Shown piece by piece: positions 48,301 to 59,486 of a stretch of 64,000 nt of DNA; within the stretch, counting starts at the first letter, position 1, and each line of letters begins with the position of its first letter. Below the pieces are notes generated by a model. The model had not been told where the DNA came from. It did no database searches and worked only from the letters and a program-made list of their open reading frames with translations. Where the stretch lies: assembly GCA_963971425.1 (NCBI GenBank), contig OZ020526.1:1516180-1580179 (forward strand), given 5' to 3'. Position numbers and translations under genes: made by a program. The stretch is from Bryoerythrophyllum caledonicum. Its lineage: Eukaryota; Streptophyta; Bryopsida; Pottiales; Pottiaceae.

Positions 48301-51300
48301 TGGTACCATTCAAGGCGATACACTGAGCCCATATCTCTTTATCATTTTTCTAGAACCTCTATTGAGATGGCTTCAAAGAGGCAATAATGGCTACACATTT
48401 GGCACCTCAAAAATCACCGTACACTCGGCCGCATATGCCGACGATCTAGCAGCCATCTCCGGACGTCTTAAATCACTCCAAATTCAATTAGACAAAATAG
48501 ACAAATTTTGTCTATGGACCGGGATGGAACTTGGGGTCCAAAAATGTGCCGTAACTGGATGCCCAAACAAATCCAAAATAAATCCGACCGCCTTCAAAGC
48601 CCTAATCCAAGCTACCAATATCCACTACCGTAACCAACCAATTCCGGTTCTCAACCAAAACCAACCCTACATATATCTGGGAATAAACCTAGTCCCATCG
48701 TTAAAATGGAAAATTCAAATTCACGCCACCACTACAAAACTTATTAAACAATACAAGGAACTTACACTATGTCCGACTACATTGCAACAAAAAATAAAAA
48801 TGATTGATACTGTCATACGCCCGGGTATCTCATATAGTTTCTATGCGGTCCCTTATTCCATGCCCGTCATAAACAAACTTGATAAAAAAATCATAGCCAT
48901 ACAAAAGAAAGTATGCGGACTCCCTAATTGTACGCCCAATGTCATAACACAACTCCCCCACGAACTATTTGGATTAGAAGCTTTGTCCCTCAAAAATGCC
49001 TATCTACGTTGCATCGGAGAACAACTCCAAAATGCACTTAACGACAAGGGACGACTAGGACTAATTTACACTGGACTCCTTCGGCACATCCTTGCCATTT
49101 ATGGAGGAGCACAATACCTCCAAAGATTTAAAAAATCTGACTGTCTTCGGTCTCCCATTACCCGTACACTTTTTCTACTCAAAACAGAAGGTCAAACATT
49201 CTTAAAAAGCACACTAGAAGATTTCCTACTAGGCCCCGCGCCGCTCGAACAAAATTGGGCAAATGAAATACATAACCTCCCTAGACTTGATCGTCAATTA
49301 TCCGCCAAACTCCTACAAAAACTTTTCTCCGCAAACATTACCAATCTAAAACAAATTACACTACCGAATGGAACACACCTTATGGACGACAAGAGCTACA
49401 AAATATTCTACGGTACCCCTCACGAAAGTGCACTAAATATTGCTAAACAATTATTTTGTCATCCTCCATGCCTCCCTATATGCCCCAACCCTTGCACCAC
49501 TCACGCCCCACCTTACACACTTAAAGACTCATACATCATCGGTCACAACGACATCCACCCCAACATCAACCTCCCATTAATCCCTCCAAACCCGCCACAT
49601 TTACGACCATATGTCCATCCACCACATATATTAAAAAATCCTTCCATACACCCAATAAATAACATAACCGCGCACAAACATAGAAAATACATTGACTCTA
49701 ACAACATAAGCAAACAATATACGTCATACCTATGCCATTGGTCCCACAATAACACCATCTACGCCAAATGGCTCCCTCAAAGAAATCTTTTTCGGTAGCA
49801 CAACCCAAATACCTCCTCACATAACACCAAAATCCTCACACAATACTACCTTAGAACTCAAAACAATTATTACCTAAATATCATACAATTACACCACCCC
49901 CAAGCACAACCTCGAGATAGAAGATTTGTCACGCCACCTCTTATTATCCCCCTCCTTAACATCTTTACAACCGAATGCAACCCCGAAACGGACATCCTCA
50001 CACAAACAAATACAATCAAAATACAACAAGACAATGCCCACATATATGAAAGTAATGGTAGACACCTAATAACCATACCACTTGCTAGACTACAATGGCT
50101 GTGGATCCAATACCACAACGCAATACAAACCCCCATTAACATTGAACCAATACCTCAAACATTTGAAACCGAAATTGTTTGGCTATACCAAAGATATAAA
50201 TACCGAATTCCCAAAAATGACCCTCTAAAAAATGCACACTATTCACTACGTGATCCTATCTTAGACCACCTTATCACATCTCTGAATATTACACATTCAT
50301 ACTTTTCATCCCCCGTTACATGTTCTACAAAAATTTCAAAATTCTACTCCCCATTTGAACGTGATAAGATTTTTGGTTCTCTTGGAAAAACTTTTGATTA
50401 TAAGTGGAGCGGAATAGGCCTTGCACACCCTCACAACGAAGAAGAAACACAACAAGTAGTTCATTGGGCACGCCTAGCGGCAAATAATGATCCCATCCAC
50501 AACATCACCATTATTATCACTCCCGACACTCACTGGTACCACAACTCTAATCCACATATAGGTCCATTCCCGGACTCTCACATCATAGTACTATTTGAAG
50601 CGGACTCTATGACCTACAAAGAACCCACTATACCACCACAAATACAAACACCCCGCCTTGAACTAGCAACCTTACGTATCCTATGTATACATCACCAAAC
50701 TCGGGAAATAGGTACCCTAGAAAACCTCACTCATCTCACTTTGATAGCAAAAAATCTAAACATTAACAAGGTATACACCGCAATTGCCCCCCCCACACCT
50801 ATTTCAATCCGAGTAAACCGTAACAAAAAATGGTCTAAAATCCCCCATACAAACATCTCCGCACTACCAATTACCAAATTGAGCCTCCCACTCCCCAACT
50901 ACCAAATTAATACCATCCTTAAATTTGACCCCAACTTTAGCTACTACAGTGATGGCTCCTTTAAAGAACCAACCAAAATAAGCCCCGGACATTGGCACCG
51001 AGAAAAAGCCGGTTATGGGATATACAATTCAACCAAACAAATTAAATTAGGCAAAAGACTACACGGACTCCAAAATATTCTAAGAGCCGAAATGATGGCT
51101 ATACACAAAACCCTTAAAACACTCACCACTCAATACCCAAACGAATCGGCTCACATTTTTACAGATTGCGAAAATGTGTTATATTTCCTTAATACACACA
51201 TTAAACACCCCACTTTACATAATAGTCACCCGGATAAAACTATCCTTACATCTATGGTTACAATGCTCCAAAACCGCACACAGATTACTACACTCCACAA

Positions 51301-51658
51301 AGTCCGAGCTCATGCTAATATCGACGGCAACGAACAAGCTGACAAACTAGCAAAGGAAGGAAGAGAAAAAACCCACAAGAATGCCGAACACCCATACGAA
51401 CAGGCCCATGCCACCCCATATTACTTTCATAGATATGAATGGCCCTCTATGGGCGAAACTCTCGATAAAGGCCCCATACGATTCTTGGACAAATACCTCA
51501 AAAAACACGATCTTATAAATAACCTAGAAAAACTTACAAAAAACTTCCCCAATATTGATAAATGGACCGGCAACCCAAACATTCACAACGTAGTGTCCAA
51601 CAATTTTTGGAAAAATCCCACTGTAACGGATCCACAAATCACATGCCTAATCAAATTC

Positions 51659-51666
51659 CGCACCGG
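51659..51666 (+). repeat. 8-bp target duplication of foldback element, left
   Basis: CGCACCGG, repeated at 63654-63661. Removing the element plus one copy restores an unbroken LINE frame (KFRTG then QYMGNAR). Confidence 0.9.
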
Positions 51667-51760
51667 CAGGGTTGTCTATTGTGTCGTGACAGGGACAGAT
51701 TCCGTCACAATGTCACGATGTCACGACACAATGACGGCATGACATTCTGACGGATCGTGA
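51667..51760 (+). repeat. left terminal inverted repeat of foldback element
   Basis: The first 14-16 bp match the other end closely; further in, both ends share TGTCACGA / TCGTGACA words in varied order (51683-51730 and 63575-63640). The outer match is short and the rest is repetitive. Confidence 0.8.
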
Positions 51761-51939
51761 CTTTACTGTAACAAGACCATTTTGACGTCAGAAAACACAA
51801 TATTTACATTTACCTCGAGAGAGACACGTTGGATACATAAAGGAATCTGTATGCCACATGTGCAGACATGTCATCAACTACGGTAAATTCATGTCTCAGT
51901 AATTTTCAGCATGGATAAAAGGAGGGTCCGCACCAATCC

Positions 51940-52205
51940 GCGCTCACTCCGTTTTCAAATGCTGTCCGCGGCTTGTCCGCGCCATGTCCACGGCCATTCC
52001 ACAGCCATTCCGCGTTCAGTCCGCGGCCATTCCGTGTTCAATCCGCGGCCAGTCCGCGGTCTGTCCGCAAGCAATTCAAACGAGTCCGCGGCCAGTCCGC
52101 GGCCATTCCGCGTTCAATCTGCGGTCAGTCCGCGGACACTCCGGAACGAGTCCGCAGCCAGTCTGCGGCCATTCCGCGGTCAGTCCGCAGCCATTCCCCA
52201 TACCC
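51940..52205 (+). repeat. CCGCGG minisatellite, left
   Basis: Short units built on AGTCCGCGGCCATTCCGCGT and variants recur at 10-22-bp intervals. The reverse-complement version lies at 63190-63385 near the other end. Confidence 0.85.
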
Positions 52206-53060
52206 CCTCACCTTTGAGCAGACATAGCGCGTATAATTCTTGCTCAAATCTTATGTTTGATGACATTTAGGACATCTATGTTTGTCAAGGATATCAAAAA
52301 TGTCCTCACACTTGATATTTGAGCAAGTAATCAAGCTGATATGGCCTCCTGTCCGCGGGCAGTCCGCGGGCTGTCCGCAGCCATTCTGCGTACCCCCTCA
52401 GCTTTGAGCGGACATAGCACACGGAATTCTTGCTCAAATCTTACGTGTGAGGACATTTTGGACATCTAAGTTGCAGAAGCATGTCGAAAATGTCCTCAAA
52501 CTTGACATTCAAGTAAGTAATCCAGCTGATATGGCCTCCTGTCCGCGGGCAGTCCGCGGGCTGTCCACAGCCATTCTGCGTACCCCTCAACTTTGAGCGG
52601 ACATAGCACACGGAATTCTTGCTCAAATCTTACGTGTGAGGACGTTTTGGACATCTATGTTTCACAAGCATGTCGAAAATGTCCTCAAACTTGACATTCA
52701 AGTAAGTAATCCAGCTCATATGGCCTCCTGTCCGCGGGCAGTCCGCGGGCTGTCCGCAGCCATTCTGCGTACCCCCTCAGCTTTGAGCGGACATAGCGCA
52801 CGGAATCCTTGCTCAAATCTTACGTGTGAGGACATTTTGGACATCTACGTTTTACAAGGATGTCAAAAATGTCCTCATACTTGACTTTTGAGCAAGTTAT
52901 CAGGCTGATATGGCCTCCTGTCCGCGGGCAGTCCACGGGCTGTCCACAGCCATTCCGCGTACCCCCTCAGCTTTGAGCGGACATAGCACACGGAGTTCTT
53001 GCTCAAATATTTCATTTGAGGAAATTGTAGACATCTACGTTTCACAAGGATGTCAAAATT
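52205..53060 (+). repeat. tandem array of about 190-bp units, left arm
   Basis: The word GACATAGC recurs near 52217, 52411, 52600, 52790 and 52980, 189-194 bp apart. Each unit has CTCAAATCTTACGTGTGAGG, a TGTCGAAAATGTCCTC-like stretch, GATATGGCCTCCTGTCCGCG and TACCCCCTCAGCTTTGAGCG. Units differ by a few percent. The same unit in reverse forms the array at 62150-63180 and one copy at 59320-59480. Confidence 0.88.
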
Positions 53061-54070
53061 GTCCTTAAAAGTGTAGTTTGATTTGAGTATCAGGGTTGTA
53101 ATAGCTAGACTCATTGTCCACAACTCTATCGGACCCCATCCAACTCCTTCTATTTTGGAGGTTGTGGCGGAATAATTATTCCTTCATTGTTTCTTGTGAA
53201 GACACTTTTGGCATCAACATTTAATAGGGATGTTAAGAACGTCTTTCTTTATGTGATTTGAATAAAATGTGAGGTTGCTAGAGCCTCCTAAATGTGGCCA
53301 TATTCTCCCACCCTACTTCCACTATCTATCCAACTTTGAGGCCTTCTCCCTCTTCCTCATTCCTCCCTCTTATTCCCTCTCACTCCCACTTCCTCTCTTG
53401 CCCTCTCCTTCCCTCCTACTCCGTCTCCATCTCCTTCCCCTCCCTCCTTCCACTCCCTTTCCCTCCTTGTTTGCTCTCCATCTTCCTACCCCTCTCTCTT
53501 TTGTTATTTCTTTCTCAATATCTTTCTTTTCTTGTTTTTTTTTCTTAAATTCATTTATTTGTGGATATGAATATTTTCAACTTAGACTTCATGATTTTGT
53601 TTTTCGAATAAACAAGTATCTCTTTTCTAAATTTCATCCTTATTGAAATCCTTCTTGCTCTATTCTATTCATGTGTTTTTATTCTTAGTTAATAGCTTGG
53701 TGTTTTATTTTTTTGTTTAAAATGGTTAAATGCTCAATCATTGATTCTAGTGTTTCACGGTAGGCTTCTTCTATGAAGTATGTTCTTTAAAATATCCATA
53801 TGGCATTCAAATTTAGTTCTACCAACCAATTAGTTTGAAGCAACTTTATGGTTGGTACAACCTTCTAAAGATAATTTGTGAAATCCTTGCAATCATTAGT
53901 CTTTATGGAGCTCCCTTTTTACCCATATGAATCATGTAAGATCCATCTTTGGCATTAATAGTTTGTATGGATATCCAATTTGTCTTTTCATGTAGCATTT
54001 GGTTCCATATGGAAGCTCTTTGGAGTCCCAAAGCATCAACCCTTCTTCCTCCACCTCCCTAATTCTTTTA
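52880..54070 (+). repeat. inner inverted arm, left
   Basis: This segment is the reverse complement of 58260-59480 and appears identical over the stretches compared by eye, including a 378-bp pyrimidine-rich block (53269-53646 versus 58687-59064). Similarity fades past CTTCTTCCTCCACCTCC near 54055. Confidence 0.9.
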
Positions 54071-55229
54071 ATGGCAATTTTTGGAGTGGGATCATCCCTT
54101 TTCGTGCCATCTTTCCTCTTCTTGTCTCACACTTTTTTCCTTTCATTCTCCATAATCTCTCTCCTTTCTTTTGTAGTAAATTTTTGTTTTTGAAAAATTG
54201 TCTTTCTCTTCCATTATCCTCTTTATCTATTTTTATTATAGATTTGACATCATTTTTGGATTTTCTCATATTTTGATAATAATTCTACCACTCGATTCTA
54301 AAAGTATTTAATATTTTTCTTAGATCCCACGTAGAATTTCAAATTTCCTTCATAAAAATTGTGTTTGTTTTTTAATTTGATGTTTATACATATTTTTCTT
54401 TCCTATTGCCCCTCAATGAATAAGTTATTTTCTTTGAAAAGTTGTCCTACTTCCTCCCCCCTTCATCCTCACTATTTCTATTTAATTTTTAGTTTTGGTC
54501 TCTCAAGTGGCCCTATTCTTAGTAAGTATTTTTTATGCTTTAGAAATATAAATAAACACGTCATTGAGAGTACCCTTGGAGCTCAATTGATCGGACTAAA
54601 TAACATCAATTATTATTAATGGGGAGATTGATGATGAGCTTTGGTAATTAATGCATTATTTCTAAGTCCAACTAGTTTGCACCGCCACATTATCATTAAG
54701 GATTTATAATTTGTCTTTCTTTTAAAAAGATTTGTTCCTCTTTATAAAGTTTTTCCCTTCTCTTATATGCATTATTGTTAAGCTCAATGAATTTGAATCG
54801 CCATGTCATCGGGGCTCTCTATTCCTCCTTTAAGTCATTGTCCCTCTCTAAACCTCTCTCCATTAATTCTCTAATTTTTGTTTTTGAGAAAGGAATTCCA
54901 TATCTCCTTCCGTTTCCCTCTCTATATCTTGTATTATTTTGATTTTAAAGTCTTTGTTGCCCCTTATTTAATTAATTATACACTATTAAGAAAATTCTTT
55001 TCCTTGAATTCCTCATAGGATTTCCTCCTTACTTTTATGATTCATTCCTTCCTCCCTCCCCCTTCTATTATGTTTTAAAATTATAATTTAGATTTTTCCT
55101 CTCTTCTCTTAAACTATCTTTTGTAATTGAGATTATTCTTCACCCACTCTCTTCCCTACTTTAATTCAAACTATCTCTCAACCACTCTCTTTCATCTCTT
55201 CCCCCTCTCCATAGCCCTTAAATTTCCAA

Positions 55230-55840
55230 GGTTCGTTTACACCAAAAGCACTTCAGAACTACTCGATCTAGTGCAATGAGTAAGGAAGAAAAGAGAACCT
55301 CTTATTTATAATTCTAACCGTAGAATCCTAATTAACCTCAATTAAAACTTATTAAGTCACATACTCAAAATATTTCATACTCATTGACAGCAGATGTTGA
55401 AAGATTATGGTGCTTGGAATAGAGAAAACAATTCATTTTCTTCCCTAAATTGAGTAGATTAGCAAGACCTTAACGCCACATAGTGTCAAATCTTTGCACA
55501 CGCAAGGTCTAAGTTCAATACCATCATATCTAGCATGATATTAGTTACTCGTAATCCAAATTTGAGAGGTAGAAACAGAGTGAAGCATATTCAAAACAAT
55601 TATGCAAGGAGTGGAGGTTAAAAAATTGCCAAGCCACTTTATAATGTTTTTTGAACTATTATCTTCTAGGAAAAGAATCTAAACGGTCAATAAGAAGGTT
55701 ACACCACATCTTCTAGTTGAAAAATAGAATGTAAGAAATATGAATATTTATAAGTTTATTTGGAAAAGAAGAAATGTTTTTGGTAGCTTGCCCAATCATG
55801 TGAAACTATGAAAGAAATGCACATCCATCCTACATAGCAT
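55230..55840 (+). repeat. diverged direct repeat in loop, copy 1
   Basis: Shares with copy 2, in order: GCACCAAAA/ACACCAAAAGCACTTC text, TGAAAGATTATRGTGYTTG, CATTTTCTTCCCT, AAGGTCTAARTYC, AGAGGTAGAAA, CGGTCAATA.GAAGGT and TTGGTANCTTGCCC. The copies differ strongly, perhaps 25-30 percent. Confidence 0.7.
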
Positions 55841-57034
55841 AGGACACGTAGTTAAAAATTTTGGTCTCCCTTTTGCACATTTGATTTTAACTAAAAATTA
55901 AATAAAAATGAAATTTTTCTAGGATACCCCCTACTACCTAGTGTTCCTTCTCCAACTTTATAATAATGGTTCAATACTTATGTAATACTAAGTCCACTTT
56001 TGATTTTAAATTCTCTCATGAAATAGCACCAATAACCTTCAAAGAATACAAGGCATTACAAATCTTAAATGATTTATAAGCAAAGAAAAATAAAAACTTC
56101 TATCTAGAAAGTATAAAAAAATTTACCTACCTCTTCAATTAAATTAGCCAAAATCTAATTGGAGATTTGAGAATAGATACATTTAGAATTTCAATAGAAT
56201 TTGCAGTATATCAAAATTCATAATCTTATTTTAAACCATTGTCATGCACCACCACATCGTGTGCAGATAACATCGTGCCACATGAGTAGTCGCACACCCC
56301 TCTGGACAAAACCCGGGACCAAAAGTGTCCAAAACTAACACCGCTGTCCCCACGAACAATAAAACAATAGGTCATACTATAAAGCAAACACTATCAACAA
56401 CTAAGACTCGGGAAAAGAAATTCAGAGTCCATAATCACTAATACTTTCATGTAGTAAGCGGTCCACGGACCTCTTTACTAATAAATAAGTAGAAAACACG
56501 TATACATTACAACATAGTCAAGTCCATGCCATTCTTAATGAATGATTGCATGATAATAATGGAGCTAGCGGTGTGTGCAAACACACCCTCACTTTGTTAT
56601 GTGGGAGACTCAATTTGTGAAAGATAAGTCTCCCAACAACATCTACAGAGGTCATTTGAGATCCAAGTCCCAAATGAGGTGTCCAAAAGACACCATCATT
56701 AACCCTAAAGCCACTTGGCACTAAAACTAACCCTGATATCTAATTAGAGTTAATTTTAATGCCTTGCCACAACAAAAGAACATATCACTATATTAGGTGG
56801 TTTCTAACACTTAAACCACCTCTGCAAACTCTACTGTGCGCCAATCTCAACACCATAGCAATTGAAATGATTTCTTTGTTTCCATTTGGAACAAAATTAA
56901 AACAAACAACCAACACCTTTAAGCTCTAAAACTTTGAACAACCATACATATGCAAGCAATTCAAAGGAATTATTTTGGTCTAAGCGCCTTGCATACAAAA
57001 TCAAATCAACATATTTTAGATTAACCCCTAAAGG

Positions 57035-57640
57035 CCCAAGGCATTTTTGCACCAAAAACACTTCAAAATAATGCCTAAGAAGGGAGACAAAAACTTTTTA
57101 TTTCTACATCCAATCAAAGGATCTCAATAATGACTTCCTTATTGATGTCCCCAAAAAATTTCATAAACTTTAACCGCACGGATTGAAAGATTATAGTGTT
57201 TGAAGTAAAGCAAATGGTTCATTTTCTTCCCTGTGTTTGGTGGATCAGTAGACTTTGACTTCACTTGGTATCAAATTTTTGCGCTACATAAGGTCTAAAT
57301 CCATTACTATTGTATTAAGGATGATGTTAGTTCCTTATACACAAATTTTTAGAGGTAGAAAAAGGGTGTAGCTTATTCAAGTCAACTGTGCTAGAATAGG
57401 AGGTTCAAAAACTGCCAATTCACGTTTTAGTTTTTTAGAAACTTTACATGTTTTAGATTGATGATCCAAACGGTCAATATGAAGGTCTACACCACATATT
57501 GTTGTGGAAAAAATCAAAATTGAAAAAAATTAAAATCTCTAAGTTTTATGTGGTAAGAAGTTTTTTTTTTGGTACCTTGCCCGACAATGTGAGGCAATAT
57601 GTGGAAATTTTTGACTTGGGTTCATGCGCTATTTTCCACT
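57035..57640 (+). repeat. diverged direct repeat in loop, copy 2
   Basis: Partner of 55230-55840, offset about 1.8 kb, same orientation and same order of shared words. Confidence 0.7.
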
Positions 57641-58259
57641 CAAGACAAGATTTTTTTTTTGAAAATATGAAAGGAAATAATATTATTTGCTAGTATTGAA
57701 AATCTCACATTCAATAGACTATACTAGCAAAAGGTTTTGGAGGTGCCCGATGTGCCTGCTGGCCCTGCTCTCCCCGTTTGAAATTCAAATTGCTATAAAT
57801 TTTTTATATGATATCAGATTTAGAAAAAAATCATTTTCCCAAATAGTTTTTAGTAATGCCCTTCTACAATAAATTTTTTGAAGAAGAATGTTAGAAATTG
57901 ACACCATTGGAACCTGACCAAATTTTCAAATTGTCATTTTGTGACACTTGGGCTTTTAGGGGTTTAAAAACACAAAAGTATGAAAAGCTCAAAAAGATGT
58001 AATCATTGATTTGTTGAAAAAACATGGATTTTAAACGCAAAATTTTAAAGTTGAATTGCCACAAAATATTAAAATATTTCCCTATCCACAAACATTGTCA
58101 TGTTTTTTTATAATATGCAATGAATATAATATATTTCAATCAAACGACAACTTTTTCAATAACTTATTCGTATGTAAATCAATTTATTCAATTTCCTTGA
58201 ATTTGAACCAAACCCTTGCAGAAATATTACGTTCTTCATAGACTTTTTCACCTACAAAC

Positions 58260-59480
58260 CGTGAAGAGAATTAAGGAGGTGGAGGAAGAAGGGTTGATGC
58301 TTTGGGACTCCAAAGAGCTTCAATATGGAACCAAATGCTACATGAAAAGACAAATTGGATATCCATACAAACTATTAATGCCAAAGATGGATCTTACATG
58401 ATTCATATGGGTAAAAAGGGAGCTCCATAAAGACTAATGATTGCAAGGATTTCACAAATTATCTTTAGAAGGTTGTACCAACCATAAAGTTGCTTCAAAC
58501 TAATTGGTTGGTAGAACTAAATTTGAATGCCATATGGATATTTTAAAGAACATACTTCATAGAAGAAGCCTACCGTGAAACACTAGAATCAATGATTGAG
58601 CATTTAACCATTTTAAACAAAAAAATAAAACACCAAGCTATTAACTAAGAATAAAAACACATGAATAGAATAGAGCAAGAAGGATTTCAATAAGGATGAA
58701 ATTTAGAAAAGAGATACTTGTTTATTCGAAAAACAAAATCATGAAGTCTAAGTTGAAAATATTCATATCCACAAATAAATGAATTTAAGAAAAAAAAACA
58801 AGAAAAGAAAGATATTGAGAAAGAAATAACAAAAGAGAGAGGGGTAGGAAGATGGAGAGCAAACAAGGAGGGAAAGGGAGTGGAAGGAGGGAGGGGAAGG
58901 AGATGGAGACGGAGTAGGAGGGAAGGAGAGGGCAAGAGAGGAAGTGGGAGTGAGAGGGAATAAGAGGGAGGAATGAGGAAGAGGGAGAAGGCCTCAAAGT
59001 TGGATAGATAGTGGAAGTAGGGTGGGAGAATATGGCCACATTTAGGAGGCTCTAGCAACCTCACATTTTATTCAAATCACATAAAGAAAGACGTTCTTAA
59101 CATCCCTATTAAATGTTGATGCCAAAAGTGTCTTCACAAGAAACAATGAAGGAATAATTATTCCGCCACAACCTCCAAAATAGAAGGAGTTGGATGGGGT
59201 CCGATAGAGTTGTGGACAATGAGTCTAGCTATTACAACCCTGATACTCAAATCAAACTACACTTTTAAGGACAATTTTGACATCCTTGTGAAACGTAGAT
59301 GTCTACAATTTCCTCAAATGAAATATTTGAGCAAGAACTCCGTGTGCTATGTCCGCTCAAAGCTGAGGGGGTACGCGGAATGGCTGTGGACAGCCCGTGG
59401 ACTGCCCGCGGACAGGAGGCCATATCAGCCTGATAACTTGCTCAAAAGTCAAGTATGAGGACATTTTTGACATCCTTGTA
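58260..59480 (-). repeat. inner inverted arm, right
   Basis: Reverse complement of 52880-54070. It ends where the LTR-like insertion begins at 59487; the arm's tandem repeat resumes at 62150. Confidence 0.9.
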
Positions 59481-59486
59481 AAACGT

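Larger units (their letters stand above)
45203..51666 (+). pseudogene. LINE ORF2, main part: 2A motif, endonuclease, reverse transcriptase, RNase H
   Basis: The endonuclease shows TTWNAATLN, IIAIQETK, LHLYMPTH, ILCGDFNRDI and NSDHFPI (46030-46790). The reverse transcriptase shows KAPGPDHIPNS, LYIDFKNAFGSIDH, IQGDTLSPYLF and AYADDLAAIS (47740-48460). RNase H shows YYSDGSF, LRAEMMAI, IFTDCENV and GNEQADKLAK (50940-51350). About 1.1 kb between RT and RNase H (49800-50900) stays open but is unassigned. Interruptions: a frame change near an A-run at 45575-45616, TGA at 47158, TAG at 47611 with a frame change beside it, TAA at 47702 and TAG at 49796. No ATG lies between the last upstream stop (45202) and the one right after the 2A motif (45383). 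The 3' end continues at 63662. Confidence 0.88.
54071..58259. other. AT-rich loop of the foldback element
   Basis: I find no gene in 4.2 kb. It contains two diverged direct repeats (55230-55840 and 57035-57640) and pyrimidine-rich strings on the left side. Open frames are short and compositionally biased. Confidence 0.6.

Noticed and set aside
53269-53646. 125-codon frame present identically at 58687-59064 on the other strand
   Set aside because: It translates a pyrimidine-rich inverted arm; the duplication is structural and the Ser/Pro/Leu-rich peptide has no gene features.
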